From NCBI GenBank assembly GCA_002862265.1, contig PKCQ01000215.1:1-33700 (forward strand): 33,700 nt of DNA, in the 5' to 3' direction. The notes beneath the pieces are model-generated. The model ran no database searches. It was not told where the DNA came from and saw nothing but the letters and a program-made list of their open reading frames with translations. Made by a program: the position numbers and the translations under genes. The DNA comes from Planctomycetaceae bacterium. GTDB taxonomy: Bacteria; Planctomycetota; Planctomycetia; Pirellulales; Pirellulaceae. Positions 25,787 to 33,700 of the stretch are shown here, piece by piece; within the stretch, counting starts at the first letter, position 1, and each line of letters opens with the position of its first letter.

Positions 25787-28666
25787 TCAGGGGGCGTACA
25801 GTAGCTCGTTGCTGGAAAGGATGACCAGGCAAACTTCGGCTAAGCCGCGCGCCCGAGGGCTGGACGAGGCCGGGTCCGAATCGGGGATGTAGTCGCGGTT
25901 CTGTTCCAATGGCTCGGTGAACTCGAATGACTCTCCCGTGTTCTCTGACACCAAGGAACGTTTCTGCGCAGTCGGAGGCCGGTAGGTTGCGAGTTGTATA
26001 TTCTCGTGGCGATTGGTCATTTCTTCCCAATGATTTAGACAGACGGCTAGCTCATTTGGGGCCGCTTCACGCCCGAAGGCCAGCTGAAAAATCCGATGAA
26101 TTGTTGCTGGCACGTGCTTTGCCTGATGATCGCTTTCCGTAGTGTCAGTGGTTTCGTTGAGAACTCGGTCAGCAAAAGCCAGTGCTCGTTCATAGGAAAA
26201 CTGACTGTTGAAAAGCGTCAAGCCCTGAGGTGCAACGGTGGAGTTGTCTCGGAGTTCGCATGATAAGTCCGGCGATGGCTTGTTGAACACCTCTAGCATT
26301 GGGTTAGGAAGAGTACGAAGCCGCAAAGCGTAGAGTGCGCGTCGATTGCGATCCTGTGGCAGGGGTGATGCTTGATATATCGGTGCGTAGGATCCCATGA
26401 TCTGCCGAGGTTGTGCGCCAACTTCTGGATTGATGTTAGGCCTCACGGGTACTCCACCCACTTCATGATTGAGCAGACCGCTTATGGTTAGGACCGAATC
26501 AAGAACCTGCTCCGCACTCAGTCTGCGTGATTGGAATACTGCGTACGAAGTTCCTAGCGGATCTTTCTCTGTGATGATTTGGAGTTCAGTTGGAGCAACA
26601 TCGCGGCTCGTTCGACAGTAAGCTTCGCTAAGTAGAATAGTCCGATGTAATACTTTGCTCGACCAGTCTGCTTCAACAAGTTCGTTCGCTAAGTAGTCGA
26701 GCAACTCTGGGTGTGAAGGTGGTTCGGAAGCAGTTCCGAAGTTATTCGCAGTCTTGACGAGACCTTGTCCAAAATGTTGTTGCCAAATGCGGTTGGCCAT
26801 GACTCGGGGCGTCAGTGGATTGCGTTTCGCATCCGTAAGCCAGTCTGCAAAATCGAGTCGGCGTCCGGCGGTGGTTTCTGAGACTAAACTACTTTCCGAC
26901 GCGTCCAAGCCAACTATTCCTGAAAGAACCGAAAGTGTTCCAGGCGTGACCGCAATGGTCGGAGAGAAGACATCGCCACCGCTCAGTATCGAGGTTTGAG
27001 CAGATTTTCCTCTCCGCTTTCCAGGCATTGTGATGCGAGAATTAAAAGCACGCCTCGTTGCGTCGGGGCCACTGTAAACGCTGAACGCCATAGGCTTGTA
27101 GCGATCTAGCTCCCAGTTGTGCCGCGACACGTATTTAGTTGCGATTCGATCTTCGCCGAAATCGCGAGGACTGAAGCCGACGTTCTTCGGAGCAATTTCG
27201 TCCTGAGAAATGCCTTTTTTCAGCTTCTCACCACGGGAGGCATACTCTAGACCGCGGTCTGCATACCATTTTTCAGCGTATTTGCGCGCTCGTTTGCTGA
27301 CCTCTGTTTTCACTTTTGAGAAAACACCGATCCGTTCCATCAGATAAGCAGTCTGTTCTTCAAAGTTGTTCTGGTTTTCAGAATCAAGAAAAGCCGCCGG
27401 ACGATCCGCGAACTGAGTGGTCGCAAAGACCGCTTGGATACGGTAGTAATCGCGAGTTGGGATCGGGTCGAACTTGTGGTCGTGACAGCGCGCACACTGA
27501 AGCGGATGAGCCAGGAAGGCTTGGCCGACGAGATCTGTAATGTCATCCAAATACTGTTGCCGCGTAACTTTCGCGACACTCATGCCAGTGTGTTCCCATG
27601 GGCCCATGCGGAGCATGCCAGTAGCAATCAATAGTTCTGGGTTGTTTTCATCGATTTCGTCTCCGGCAATCTGCTCGCGGATAAACTGGTCAATGGGTCG
27701 ATCTTCATTGAAGCAGCGGGTGACATAGTCTCGATATCGCCACGCGTTAGGTCGTTGGTAGTCGTTAGAGAATCCAGCTGAGTCTGCATAGCGGACTACG
27801 TCCAGCCAAATTGTGGCAGCCTGTTCCCCAAAATGCGGTGAGGCGAGGACTTGATCGACGAGTTGCTCCCAGGCTTGTTGTTCCGATGCAGGATTGGAAA
27901 CAAACTTGGCGACAGCTTCCGGCGTTGGAGGCAAGCCAGTTAGATCCAGGTAGAGTCTGCGAATGAGATCGAGGCGACTTGCGCGTTGGGCCGGGCGGAC
28001 TCCGAGTTCTATTAACTTCGCGTTGATAAACAAATCGACCTTGTTATTCGCCGGCAGGTCGGTAGGAGCAGGCAGCTCGACCTTCAGTGGTTGGTAAGCC
28101 CATAAGGTCTTGGGTGCATAGCGGCGATCATCCCAGTTGGAATCCAGTCCACCACTGGTCGCAACAGTTATACCGGTGGCGAATTCTCCGCGAATCGCTT
28201 CGATCTTCTTTTCGTCGGGCCAAGGTGCGCCCAGCTCGATCCACTTTTTTAGGGCCGCGAGCTGTTCTTCGTCGAGGCGATCGTTTTCCTTGGGTGGCAT
28301 CTGCAGCTGATCGTGTTTCCAAGTTGATGACTTGTAGATCCAGCTATCTTCTGGTTTTTCCGGTACCAAAGCCGCTTCACCGCTATCACCGCCTCGGACA
28401 GTCTGTTCCCGAGTTGTGATCACAAATCCAGACTCGATCTCGTCGGGATTGCGACCATGGCAGGCGGCGCACTTTGAATCTAGGGTTGGAGCAACCACAA
28501 GTGCGAAGATCTTTTCGCCTTCACTGAACTCCTCCCTGTCGGACGTAGACTTCAATGGTGCATTTTGGTGTGCTTTTGAGCCTTCGTCGGATTGAGCCTG
28601 CGCGATTGAAGCTGAAACGAATGCAGCCAGAAGTCCAAATGATAGGTGAGCGAAAGATCGAGACAT
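25787..28666 (-). CDS. PSCyt1/DUF1549/DUF1553 protein
   Basis: I choose the ATG at 28666 over a TTG nine bases upstream. The product has 959 residues and a signal peptide ending SIAQAQS. A planctomycete-type cytochrome domain (PSCyt1) follows, with CAACHG near residue 75 as the haem-attachment motif and MPPKEN as a candidate Met ligand region. DUF1549 lies about 205-420 (LIRRLYLDLTGLPPTPE, CARCHDHKFDPIPTRDY), and DUF1553 about 600-840 (NRIWQQHFGQGLVKTANNFG). A second CxxCH in CARCHDH is typical of DUF1549. Redox activity outside the cytoplasm is plausible from these motifs, but the substrate is unknown. It precedes the DUF1501 gene by 37 bases in one operon. Confidence 0.92.
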   Translation of the reverse strand: MSRSFAHLSFGLLAAFVSASIAQAQSDEGSKAHQNAPLKSTSDREEFSEGEKIFALVVAPTLDSKCAACHGRNPDEIESGFVITTREQTVRGGDSGEAALVPEKPEDSWIYKSSTWKHDQLQMPPKENDRLDEEQLAALKKWIELGAPWPDEKKIEAIRGEFATGITVATSGGLDSNWDDRRYAPKTLWAYQPLKVELPAPTDLPANNKVDLFINAKLIELGVRPAQRASRLDLIRRLYLDLTGLPPTPEAVAKFVSNPASEQQAWEQLVDQVLASPHFGEQAATIWLDVVRYADSAGFSNDYQRPNAWRYRDYVTRCFNEDRPIDQFIREQIAGDEIDENNPELLIATGMLRMGPWEHTGMSVAKVTRQQYLDDITDLVGQAFLAHPLQCARCHDHKFDPIPTRDYYRIQAVFATTQFADRPAAFLDSENQNNFEEQTAYLMERIGVFSKVKTEVSKRARKYAEKWYADRGLEYASRGEKLKKGISQDEIAPKNVGFSPRDFGEDRIATKYVSRHNWELDRYKPMAFSVYSGPDATRRAFNSRITMPGKRRGKSAQTSILSGGDVFSPTIAVTPGTLSVLSGIVGLDASESSLVSETTAGRRLDFADWLTDAKRNPLTPRVMANRIWQQHFGQGLVKTANNFGTASEPPSHPELLDYLANELVEADWSSKVLHRTILLSEAYCRTSRDVAPTELQIITEKDPLGTSYAVFQSRRLSAEQVLDSVLTISGLLNHEVGGVPVRPNINPEVGAQPRQIMGSYAPIYQASPLPQDRNRRALYALRLRTLPNPMLEVFNKPSPDLSCELRDNSTVAPQGLTLFNSQFSYERALAFADRVLNETTDTTESDHQAKHVPATIHRIFQLAFGREAAPNELAVCLNHWEEMTNRHENIQLATYRPPTAQKRSLVSENTGESFEFTEPLEQNRDYIPDSDPASSSPRARGLAEVCLVILSSNELLYAP

Positions 28667-28778
28667 GCGATTCAATCACTTGGCGGGAGAAAATGAAAGT
28701 CAGCAGCGACAGGTGAAGCTCGACCTCCATTATACCGCAACAATTATTCCAAATTGTACAAATTCAAACTTGAAACAA

Positions 28779-29861
28779 CTAAAGCGAGTTGATGCTTTCG
28801 GGCAGGGAGATCGTTTCGAGAAGCCAGATCCAGGGAAGGAAGATGAGAAACACATAGCTCAGGATGGTGGCAGAGCCCACCAGCAGCGCGATGAGCATGG
28901 GAAACCAGCGGCGGTGAGCGTCATCGAGTTGCTCTGCGGATTGCTGCAGGTTCAGCGAAACCTCCCTCAGGTGTCGGGCGGACTCTTCTGGACTGAGTAT
29001 TCCAGCGTGCGCTGAACCCAAGATGAGTGAAGTTTCCTTGGACATTAGGTCTGGTGTTTGTTTTTGTTGGACCTGTTGCCAGCCGAGTTGCGATTCTTCA
29101 TCTGTTGCGCCGAGAGTTTTCAGGCTCAAGTGTGTGATGTTTTCCAGCGGAACCTTGGAACCCCCCAGCAAGGCGGCGAGATGTGTTGCCAACGCCTGTT
29201 GACGTAGAGACTTCGCATGTTTGTCTCGATTGGCTCGGCTGAGACCACGACGCCTCCGCATCCAGTAGAGAATAACCAGGGGCACTGAAACAAACAAAAC
29301 GAGAAACAGAGTTAAGAGCAAGGGGTTTTCCCCAACCACCACAATGAATTCTAGCCAGCTCGGAAGATTCTGGTTGAACAGCCGATAGGTCACGCGATAT
29401 TCCGGGATCAAGGACCAAGCTACCATGGTCAGTGCGATGACCATCAATAGCACGAGGAGAAACGGATAAAGCAGGGCCGAGTGGAAATTTTGCTTTGCCT
29501 TAAAATTGGCGATATGCATTGCCGTCCAGGCTTGAAGCGATTCAGCCAGCCGATCCGAGGACTCGCCTGCCTCGACGCAAGCAGCCAGCACTCGCGACTC
29601 GCGATCTCGACCAGCCACCAGCGTGTCACTCCACTTCTTTCCGGACTGGACGTCTCGCTCGATTTGTTCCGCCAGCTTCCGAGTTGATGTGGTCGATGCG
29701 CTCAGGGTCTGGCGGACTTCTCTGCCAATCGGAAGCCTCGCACGCACAAGTTGTGCAACCTGCTCGCAAACGGCCAGCTTCTCGGCGAGCGTTGCCGCAG
29801 GCGAGGTTTGGCTCTGATTCGATTCTTCGGAGCGTTTTGGGGAATTGCCGGAGTCGTTCAT
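28779..29861 (-). CDS. GspF/PilC-like inner-membrane protein of a type II secretion or type IV pilus system
   Basis: The 360 residues have an F-domain layout. A helical cytoplasmic part comes first, with VARDRE-like and CVEAGESSDRLAESLQAW phrases near 90-110. Membrane helices follow near 137-160 (LLYPFLLVLLMVIALTMVAW) and 184-206, then a second cytoplasmic part (LATHLAALLGGSKVPLENI, ILSPEESARHLREVSLNL) and a C-terminal helix near 320-350. GspF/PilC proteins form the membrane platform on which the GspE/PilB ATPase acts. It is shorter than the usual 400 residues. The ATPase gene lies 83 bases upstream on the same strand, so the two probably work together. No pilin or secretin gene lies alongside, so the substrate is unknown. 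Confidence 0.85.
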   Translation of the reverse strand: MNDSGNSPKRSEESNQSQTSPAATLAEKLAVCEQVAQLVRARLPIGREVRQTLSASTTSTRKLAEQIERDVQSGKKWSDTLVAGRDRESRVLAACVEAGESSDRLAESLQAWTAMHIANFKAKQNFHSALLYPFLLVLLMVIALTMVAWSLIPEYRVTYRLFNQNLPSWLEFIVVVGENPLLLTLFLVLFVSVPLVILYWMRRRRGLSRANRDKHAKSLRQQALATHLAALLGGSKVPLENITHLSLKTLGATDEESQLGWQQVQQKQTPDLMSKETSLILGSAHAGILSPEESARHLREVSLNLQQSAEQLDDAHRRWFPMLIALLVGSATILSYVFLIFLPWIWLLETISLPESINSL

Positions 29862-29944
29862 GGATTGGAAGTTGCGATTCTAAGCTTGGCTTTTAGCGAT
29901 AGGCTTAACAGAGTCAGAGAGTGCTTGGGTTTGTCTCGAATTCT

Positions 29945-30994
29945 CTAATCTATCGCCTGATCCTGCAAGGTTTGCATTCCGAGCTCACAAGCGCAGGCCT
30001 GGATTGCTTCGGTGTCTGCGTCGACGAGTAGCGCTTTCTTAAGCGCCCCGAAAATTGGTGGTAGTTGCTCGACTAGCAATTGCATGTTGGGGGTGCCTGA
30101 TTGGCCCGGTGTGGGTTGGAGTTTTTGGCAAAGAGCCAGCGAAAGCCCTGCAGTCAAATGGGGCAGTGGTACATCCATGTCCAGTAATCGACTCAATGCA
30201 TCGGCACAACTGCGAGCATGCATGGTCGTGATGACGAGTTGTCCGGTCATCGCTGCTTGAAAGACTACTTGAGCTGTCTCGGCATCACGAATCTCACCGA
30301 CCAACATCACTTCGGGATCTTGTCGCAGCAGGGCTCGAAGCCCTTCGGACCAACCGTAGCCTTTGTCCGGCTGAATCTGCGATTGGGCGACACCTTCAAG
30401 TTCCGATTCTATCGGGTCTTCCAGGCTTACGACGCTCCGCAATTGTTTCGCTGACAGAATTTCTCGCAGTGCGGCATAAGCAGTCGAAGTTTTTCCAGCT
30501 CCCGCTGATCCGGTTATCAGCAGTACTCCAGAGGCTTGTCGCAGGCATTGGTGCACATCTTCAGCCGTCTTGGATGGCAAGCCGAGATCATCAATTCGCC
30601 AAGCTTCGGACGACAGCGGGATCAAGCGAATTGCAATTCGTTCGCCGTGCAGAGTTGGAAGGGTGCTGACCCGAGCTTCCAGGCGCCGATCCGAGCCAGC
30701 ATCGTCGAGCACCAATCTCCCTTCTTGCGGAACTTCACTGCGATAAGTCGTCAGGCCCGCGAGGGCTTTGATACGAGAGTTCAGATTGGTGGACTCTCCG
30801 CTCGGTGCAACACCAGCTTCTCGGAGCTGGCCAAAAATACGAAGTCGCACCTGGTGGCCGTTGGCCGTTTGATTCAAGTGAACATCGCTGGCGTGCACGT
30901 TTATCGCCGTTTGCAAAACGCGTTCGACCGCCAGTCGCGCGTATTCTTCACGCTTCGGATCAAGGTTTGAAAAGTCAATGGGTGAGCTTGTCAT
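29945..30994 (-). CDS. GspE/PilB/PilT-type secretion ATPase, short form
   Basis: The 349-residue ATPase powers pseudopilus or pilus assembly or retraction. Features run in order: an N2-like domain with ASDVHLNQTANGHQVRLRI (about 35-53), the Walker A motif GSAGAGKTS (162-170), the Asp box LEDPIE (191-196), the Walker B region VMLVGEIRDAET (229-240), and the His box TTMHARS (256-262). It lacks the N-terminal MshEN-type domain and the four-cysteine zinc motif of classic GspE, so it is closer in length to PilT. It starts 8 bases after the HD hydrolase stop and precedes the GspF-like gene, so one operon is likely. Assembly or retraction function cannot be told apart here. Confidence 0.9.
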   Translation of the reverse strand: MTSSPIDFSNLDPKREEYARLAVERVLQTAINVHASDVHLNQTANGHQVRLRIFGQLREAGVAPSGESTNLNSRIKALAGLTTYRSEVPQEGRLVLDDAGSDRRLEARVSTLPTLHGERIAIRLIPLSSEAWRIDDLGLPSKTAEDVHQCLRQASGVLLITGSAGAGKTSTAYAALREILSAKQLRSVVSLEDPIESELEGVAQSQIQPDKGYGWSEGLRALLRQDPEVMLVGEIRDAETAQVVFQAAMTGQLVITTMHARSCADALSRLLDMDVPLPHLTAGLSLALCQKLQPTPGQSGTPNMQLLVEQLPPIFGALKKALLVDADTEAIQACACELGMQTLQDQAID

Positions 30995-31002
30995 CTACCT
31001 TG

Positions 31003-31482
31003 CTAGTTCTCCAGCGGTTGCATGCGCAGGCAGTAATCCGACTCGTTGATGCGATCTGACAGAAATTGGTAGCTCAGGATGTAGCGTTGGATGCGCCGCA
31101 AGTCTTTGTCGACCGCCTTGGATCGATACAAGACTCGGCCAAGCGAGCCGTTGTCACGGAGATCAGAGAGTTTCGCTGACCGAGCCAGTGGATTTGGTTT
31201 TAGCTTGATGACATAGTCCGCATAGCTGTCTTCTTCACGGTGAGTTATCAGGTCAACCGCCTCAATGGTGGCCGGATCAAATTCCATCTGCTTCAAATCT
31301 TCGATCGTGACGTCCGTATCTTCGACTAGATCATGCATCAAGCCGACGAGTTGTGCCTCTGGCAGGTCGACGCCGTCCATCACTCGCAGGCAGTGCATGA
31401 GATACGGCTCGCCATCTTGGTCCGTCACCCCATGGAATTTCTTCGTTACCAGGGCAAGGGCTTTGTCAATATCGCTAGACAT
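31003..31482 (-). CDS. Small HD-domain hydrolase of the MESH1/SpoT type
   Basis: The 159 residues resemble the hydrolase half of SpoT and the stand-alone MESH1 and SAH proteins, which remove pyrophosphate from (p)ppGpp. Metal and catalytic residues visible are His30 (LMHCLRV), His50-Asp51 and Glu54-Asp55 (MHDLVEDTD), and the KLSDLRDN segment near 104-111, which corresponds to the family's K..D motif. No synthetase, TGS or ACT domain is present. Its stop is 8 bases before the GspE-like gene, an unusual partnership. Activity on (p)ppGpp is inferred from the family; other small HD phosphohydrolases act on different nucleotides. Confidence 0.8.
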   Translation of the reverse strand: MSSDIDKALALVTKKFHGVTDQDGEPYLMHCLRVMDGVDLPEAQLVGLMHDLVEDTDVTIEDLKQMEFDPATIEAVDLITHREEDSYADYVIKLKPNPLARSAKLSDLRDNGSLGRVLYRSKAVDKDLRRIQRYILSYQFLSDRINESDYCLRMQPLEN

Positions 31483-31519
31483 GTGAACTAGAAGTGAAAA
31501 AAGAGCTTTGAAAGCGGTA

Positions 31520-32656
31520 TTACCGATTCAAGAATTTGATGCAAACCGGCGAGCCAACAGTGATGCGCGAGTTTGCTGATGATAGCTTCCCAGACTTTTC
31601 GTCAATTTGAAAAAGCACGACAGAGTCTGTAGTCTGATTTTCGGTCAGCAAGAATTTGCCGGTTGGATCGATACGAAAATTACGAGGAGTTTCACCACCG
31701 GTGTTGGTGTGACTGATAGGCGTTAGCTTTCCCTTATTAAACCGAAAGCCCGCGATGCTGTGGTGGCCGCGGTTGGAGCCGTACACAAATTTGCCGCTAG
31801 GATGCACGAGCACCTCGGCCGTGGAGTACCCGTTCTGGAGCTCGCCTGGCAAGGTCGACAGCGTTTCGGATTCGGTGAGCATACCGCTTTTGCTGTTCCA
31901 GCTGCAGGCACTTAGTTGGCAAGTCAGTTCATGAATGACAAAGGCGTGTTCGCCGTTCGGGTGAAAGGCGATGTGTCTTGGTCCGCTACCTGGCTTAAAG
32001 TGCATTACAGAGTGTTTCTCACCAAGCCCGTTTTCATCGAGTTTGTAGATCAAGACTTGGTCGAGGCCGAGGTCGACCGCTGCGGCGTATTGGTCTGATG
32101 GATCGGGCAAGATGCAGTGAGCATGTGGTGCTTTCTGTCGTTGGTGAACGCTGCTGCCAGTGTGTTGAATGAGGTGGATTTCTGCGAGCTTGCCTATCTC
32201 GTCTAAAGGAAAGGAAGTCACGCTACCGCCGCTGTAGTTTGCGACGAGGGCGCTCTTGCCGTCGGCAGTAACAGACACGAAGCAGGGTGCGCCGCCATCT
32301 GTCGATCTGTGACTGATTTCAGTGAGGCCGAAGTCAGATCCAATCTTGAAAGCGGTGATCTGATGATCGCTGGCGGCAACTTCGCTAACTGCGTACAGAA
32401 CATCAAGGGTTGGATGCAATGTGAGAAAGGATGGGTTTTCAAGCTTGGCAACCAACTTGGGGGCGGAAAGCTTTGCCGTTTTGGAATCCAGGTAGCTCAA
32501 GTAGATCCCTTGGCTGTCTCGGCCGGTATAAGTGCCGATATAGAAAGGCTGTTTGGATGATTGTTGGGCCGAAGCGTCACTACAGAGTAAAACGCCAAGG
32601 AGTAAAAACGCTAGTGCCGGGGAAGCATACCGGGCGGGTTTTGCAGTGAGTGGCAT
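31520..32656 (-). CDS. Exported lactonase-family beta-propeller (6-phosphogluconolactonase-like)
   Basis: I choose the ATG at 32656 over an in-frame TTG 21 bases upstream. The product has 378 residues and a signal peptide ending DASAQQ, so it is predicted to be exported. Repeated blades of a seven-bladed propeller are clear: FYIGTYTGRDSQGIYLSYLD, HAHCILPDPSDQYAAAVDLG, SGPRHIAFHPNGEHAFVIHE, VLVHPSGKFVYGSNRGH and GETPRNFRIDPTGKFLLTEN. These match the YbhE/Pgl lactonase family, in which cytoplasmic members open 6-phosphogluconolactone in the pentose phosphate pathway. Because this copy is exported, a different lactone or sugar substrate is likely, so I give no pgl symbol. It lies 37 bases beyond the HD hydrolase gene on the same strand. 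Confidence 0.88.
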   Translation of the reverse strand: MPLTAKPARYASPALAFLLLGVLLCSDASAQQSSKQPFYIGTYTGRDSQGIYLSYLDSKTAKLSAPKLVAKLENPSFLTLHPTLDVLYAVSEVAASDHQITAFKIGSDFGLTEISHRSTDGGAPCFVSVTADGKSALVANYSGGSVTSFPLDEIGKLAEIHLIQHTGSSVHQRQKAPHAHCILPDPSDQYAAAVDLGLDQVLIYKLDENGLGEKHSVMHFKPGSGPRHIAFHPNGEHAFVIHELTCQLSACSWNSKSGMLTESETLSTLPGELQNGYSTAEVLVHPSGKFVYGSNRGHHSIAGFRFNKGKLTPISHTNTGGETPRNFRIDPTGKFLLTENQTTDSVVLFQIDEKSGKLSSANSRITVGSPVCIKFLNR

Positions 32657-32960
32657 AGTGAGAAGGTGTGCAGGCAAAAGAGGTGGGAGAAATTTCTAAT
32701 TTTCAAGCAAAAGCGAGATGCTCGCTCATCATAACAAACCTGAGCCCTTTCGAGCGCTTGTAAATGGTAGCCTTCGTTCCGCGAAAGGTTCCTGGTGCTT
32801 TTGCAGAGCAAAATTCGACCAAGATTGAAACTCTGGTCAGTCCTTCAGCAGCAGCCCAGTCTGCTGGAATGCACTCAAGCTGGAAAGTAGAATCCTCGAG
32901 TCTTCATGGCGACTCACCATTGTCCTTTGTCTGTTCCGCAATCAAGAGTGTCTGTTTCGG

Positions 32961-33700
32961 ATGAGCAGTTTGACCACCAATGTGGTTGATGCAGAGATTC
33001 TCCAGGAAGTGTCTGCGCGGCATCTCGTGGATGCCCTCAAGCTGCGCTTGGCGGTGCAGGTCGCTCCAGTGAAGTGGCAAGCGCCGCTAAGCCAACTCGC
33101 GGATGCCATGGAGCAGGGCAAGGCTCTGGAAGAGGTCGTTCAGTCTGGTGCTAGTCGGATGCCGAAAGAGCTGAAGTGTTTGGTTCAAGAATCGATCAAG
33201 CTGCCTGAGCCAGGTCAATTCCTGGTGGAGTGCCTGAAGGCGAGGGACGAGATCCGCTCGAGCTAACGCGACTTGGCACGTTTGTGCATCTATCCCGTGT
33301 GTTTGCTCGTGTTTTCTTTGCTGGTGGGAGTTGGTTTCAGTTTCTGCATGAACTATGTGATCGACACAACTTGGATAGAAGACTTCGGCCTTGCAGGTTT
33401 TGAATCCACGGTGGAAGCTTTGCGAGATCAACACCATGCTATGATTTCAATGGCTTTGATTCTGGGATGGGTAGGCCTCCTGTTGTTAACAATCTATTTT
33501 GTCGGTCCGCCGTGGGCATGGGTCGCTGTGATGGGAGGTGTGATGGTGGGCCGAATGGTGGGAGCGGTGGTGCCGACTGTGGTGGGACTTATGGTGGGAG
33601 CTCGAATGATGTGTCGGCTTCGAATGGTGCTTTGGCGGGTGCGTTGGCCTCTTGCCGTCACAAAGGCAAAGACTCGTTGGGCAGTACCTCTCCCTCGCAT
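32961..33700 (+). pseudogene. GspF-like secretion protein, split by in-frame TAA and cut by the window edge
   Basis: The first part (32961-33266) encodes 101 residues resembling the N-terminal helical region of GspF-family proteins (LSQLADAMEQGKALEEVVQ, then LVECLKARDEIRSS). It ends at TAA (33264-33266). The same frame then stays open for the remaining 434 bases, beginning RDLARLCIYPVCLLVFSLLV. That is the first F-domain membrane helix, which in the family normally follows the helical part without a break. A second membrane segment follows (MALILGWVGLLLLTIYFVG), then an unusual Gly/Val/Met-rich stretch. One substitution in the TAA would restore the gene. The tail lies beyond the window. It is divergent from the lactonase gene; the GspE-like gene is two genes away on the opposite strand. 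Confidence 0.7.

Noticed and set aside
15852..33266. TAA read as a sense codon in this organism
   Set aside because: Several intact genes end naturally at TAA (galM, the lactonase-family gene, the gene at 23732, the twin-repeat gene at 12394). Only two in-frame TAA codons interrupt genes.
33494..33700. Minus-strand Thr/Pro/Ile-rich open frame at the right edge
   Set aside because: It is the mirror of the Gly/Val/Met-rich stretch of the plus-strand GspF-like gene and has no start context or family.

Overview
The window reads as a chromosomal segment of a planctomycete, probably a Pirellulales/Rhodopirellula-like bacterium. The evidence is the families it carries: two DUF1501 plus DUF1549/DUF1553 gene pairs (one with a PSCyt1-type CxxCH domain), a DUF1559 pseudopilin with a lipoprotein partner, an ECF sigma factor with a membrane anti-sigma-like protein, and short GspE/GspF-like secretion genes. 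Shine-Dalgarno signals are often weak. No rRNA, tRNA, phage, IS element or CRISPR array was seen.

Layout. 1-6.4 kb (minus strand): a compact export cluster of a Tat-type DUF1501 protein, a DUF1549/DUF1553 protein with Ig-like domains, and a PPC-domain secreted protein. 6.9-9.1 kb: a secreted thioredoxin-fold protein converging on aldose 1-epimerase (galM). 9.4-12.3 kb (plus): ECF sigma factor, membrane anti-sigma-like protein, a (CTTTTG)9 microsatellite, and an exported PDZ protein closed by a strong terminator. 12.4-20.9 kb: a Cus/Czc-type heavy-metal efflux locus. Its minus-strand operon holds a Cys-rich exported protein, cusB, cusA and a secreted protein with two CP...CCxxC repeats; an outer-membrane factor (cusC-like) is divergent. 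20.9-22.4 kb (minus): DUF1559 pseudopilin and a small lipoprotein. 22.7-23.7 kb: YihY/BrkB membrane protein. 23.7-31.5 kb (minus, tightly spaced): a MESH1/SpoT-like HD hydrolase, GspE-like ATPase, GspF-like protein, a PSCyt1/DUF1549/DUF1553 protein, a DUF1501 protein and a membrane-anchored unknown. 31.5-32.7 kb (minus): exported lactonase-family beta-propeller. 33.0-33.7 kb (plus): a second GspF-like gene cut by an in-frame stop and by the window edge.

The most notable observation is that three adjacent genes of the metal-efflux operon are each broken by one apparent point lesion: a frameshift in the Cys-rich gene, a frameshift in cusB (restored by one G in a G-run), and an in-frame TAA in cusA where the family has a conserved Glu. 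The flanking cusC-like gene and the CP...CCxxC repeat gene are intact. A fourth lesion, an in-frame TAA, splits the GspF-like gene at the right end. These may be real recent gene decay, split translation (both efflux breaks lie next to possible restart codons), or sequence error; raw reads would decide.
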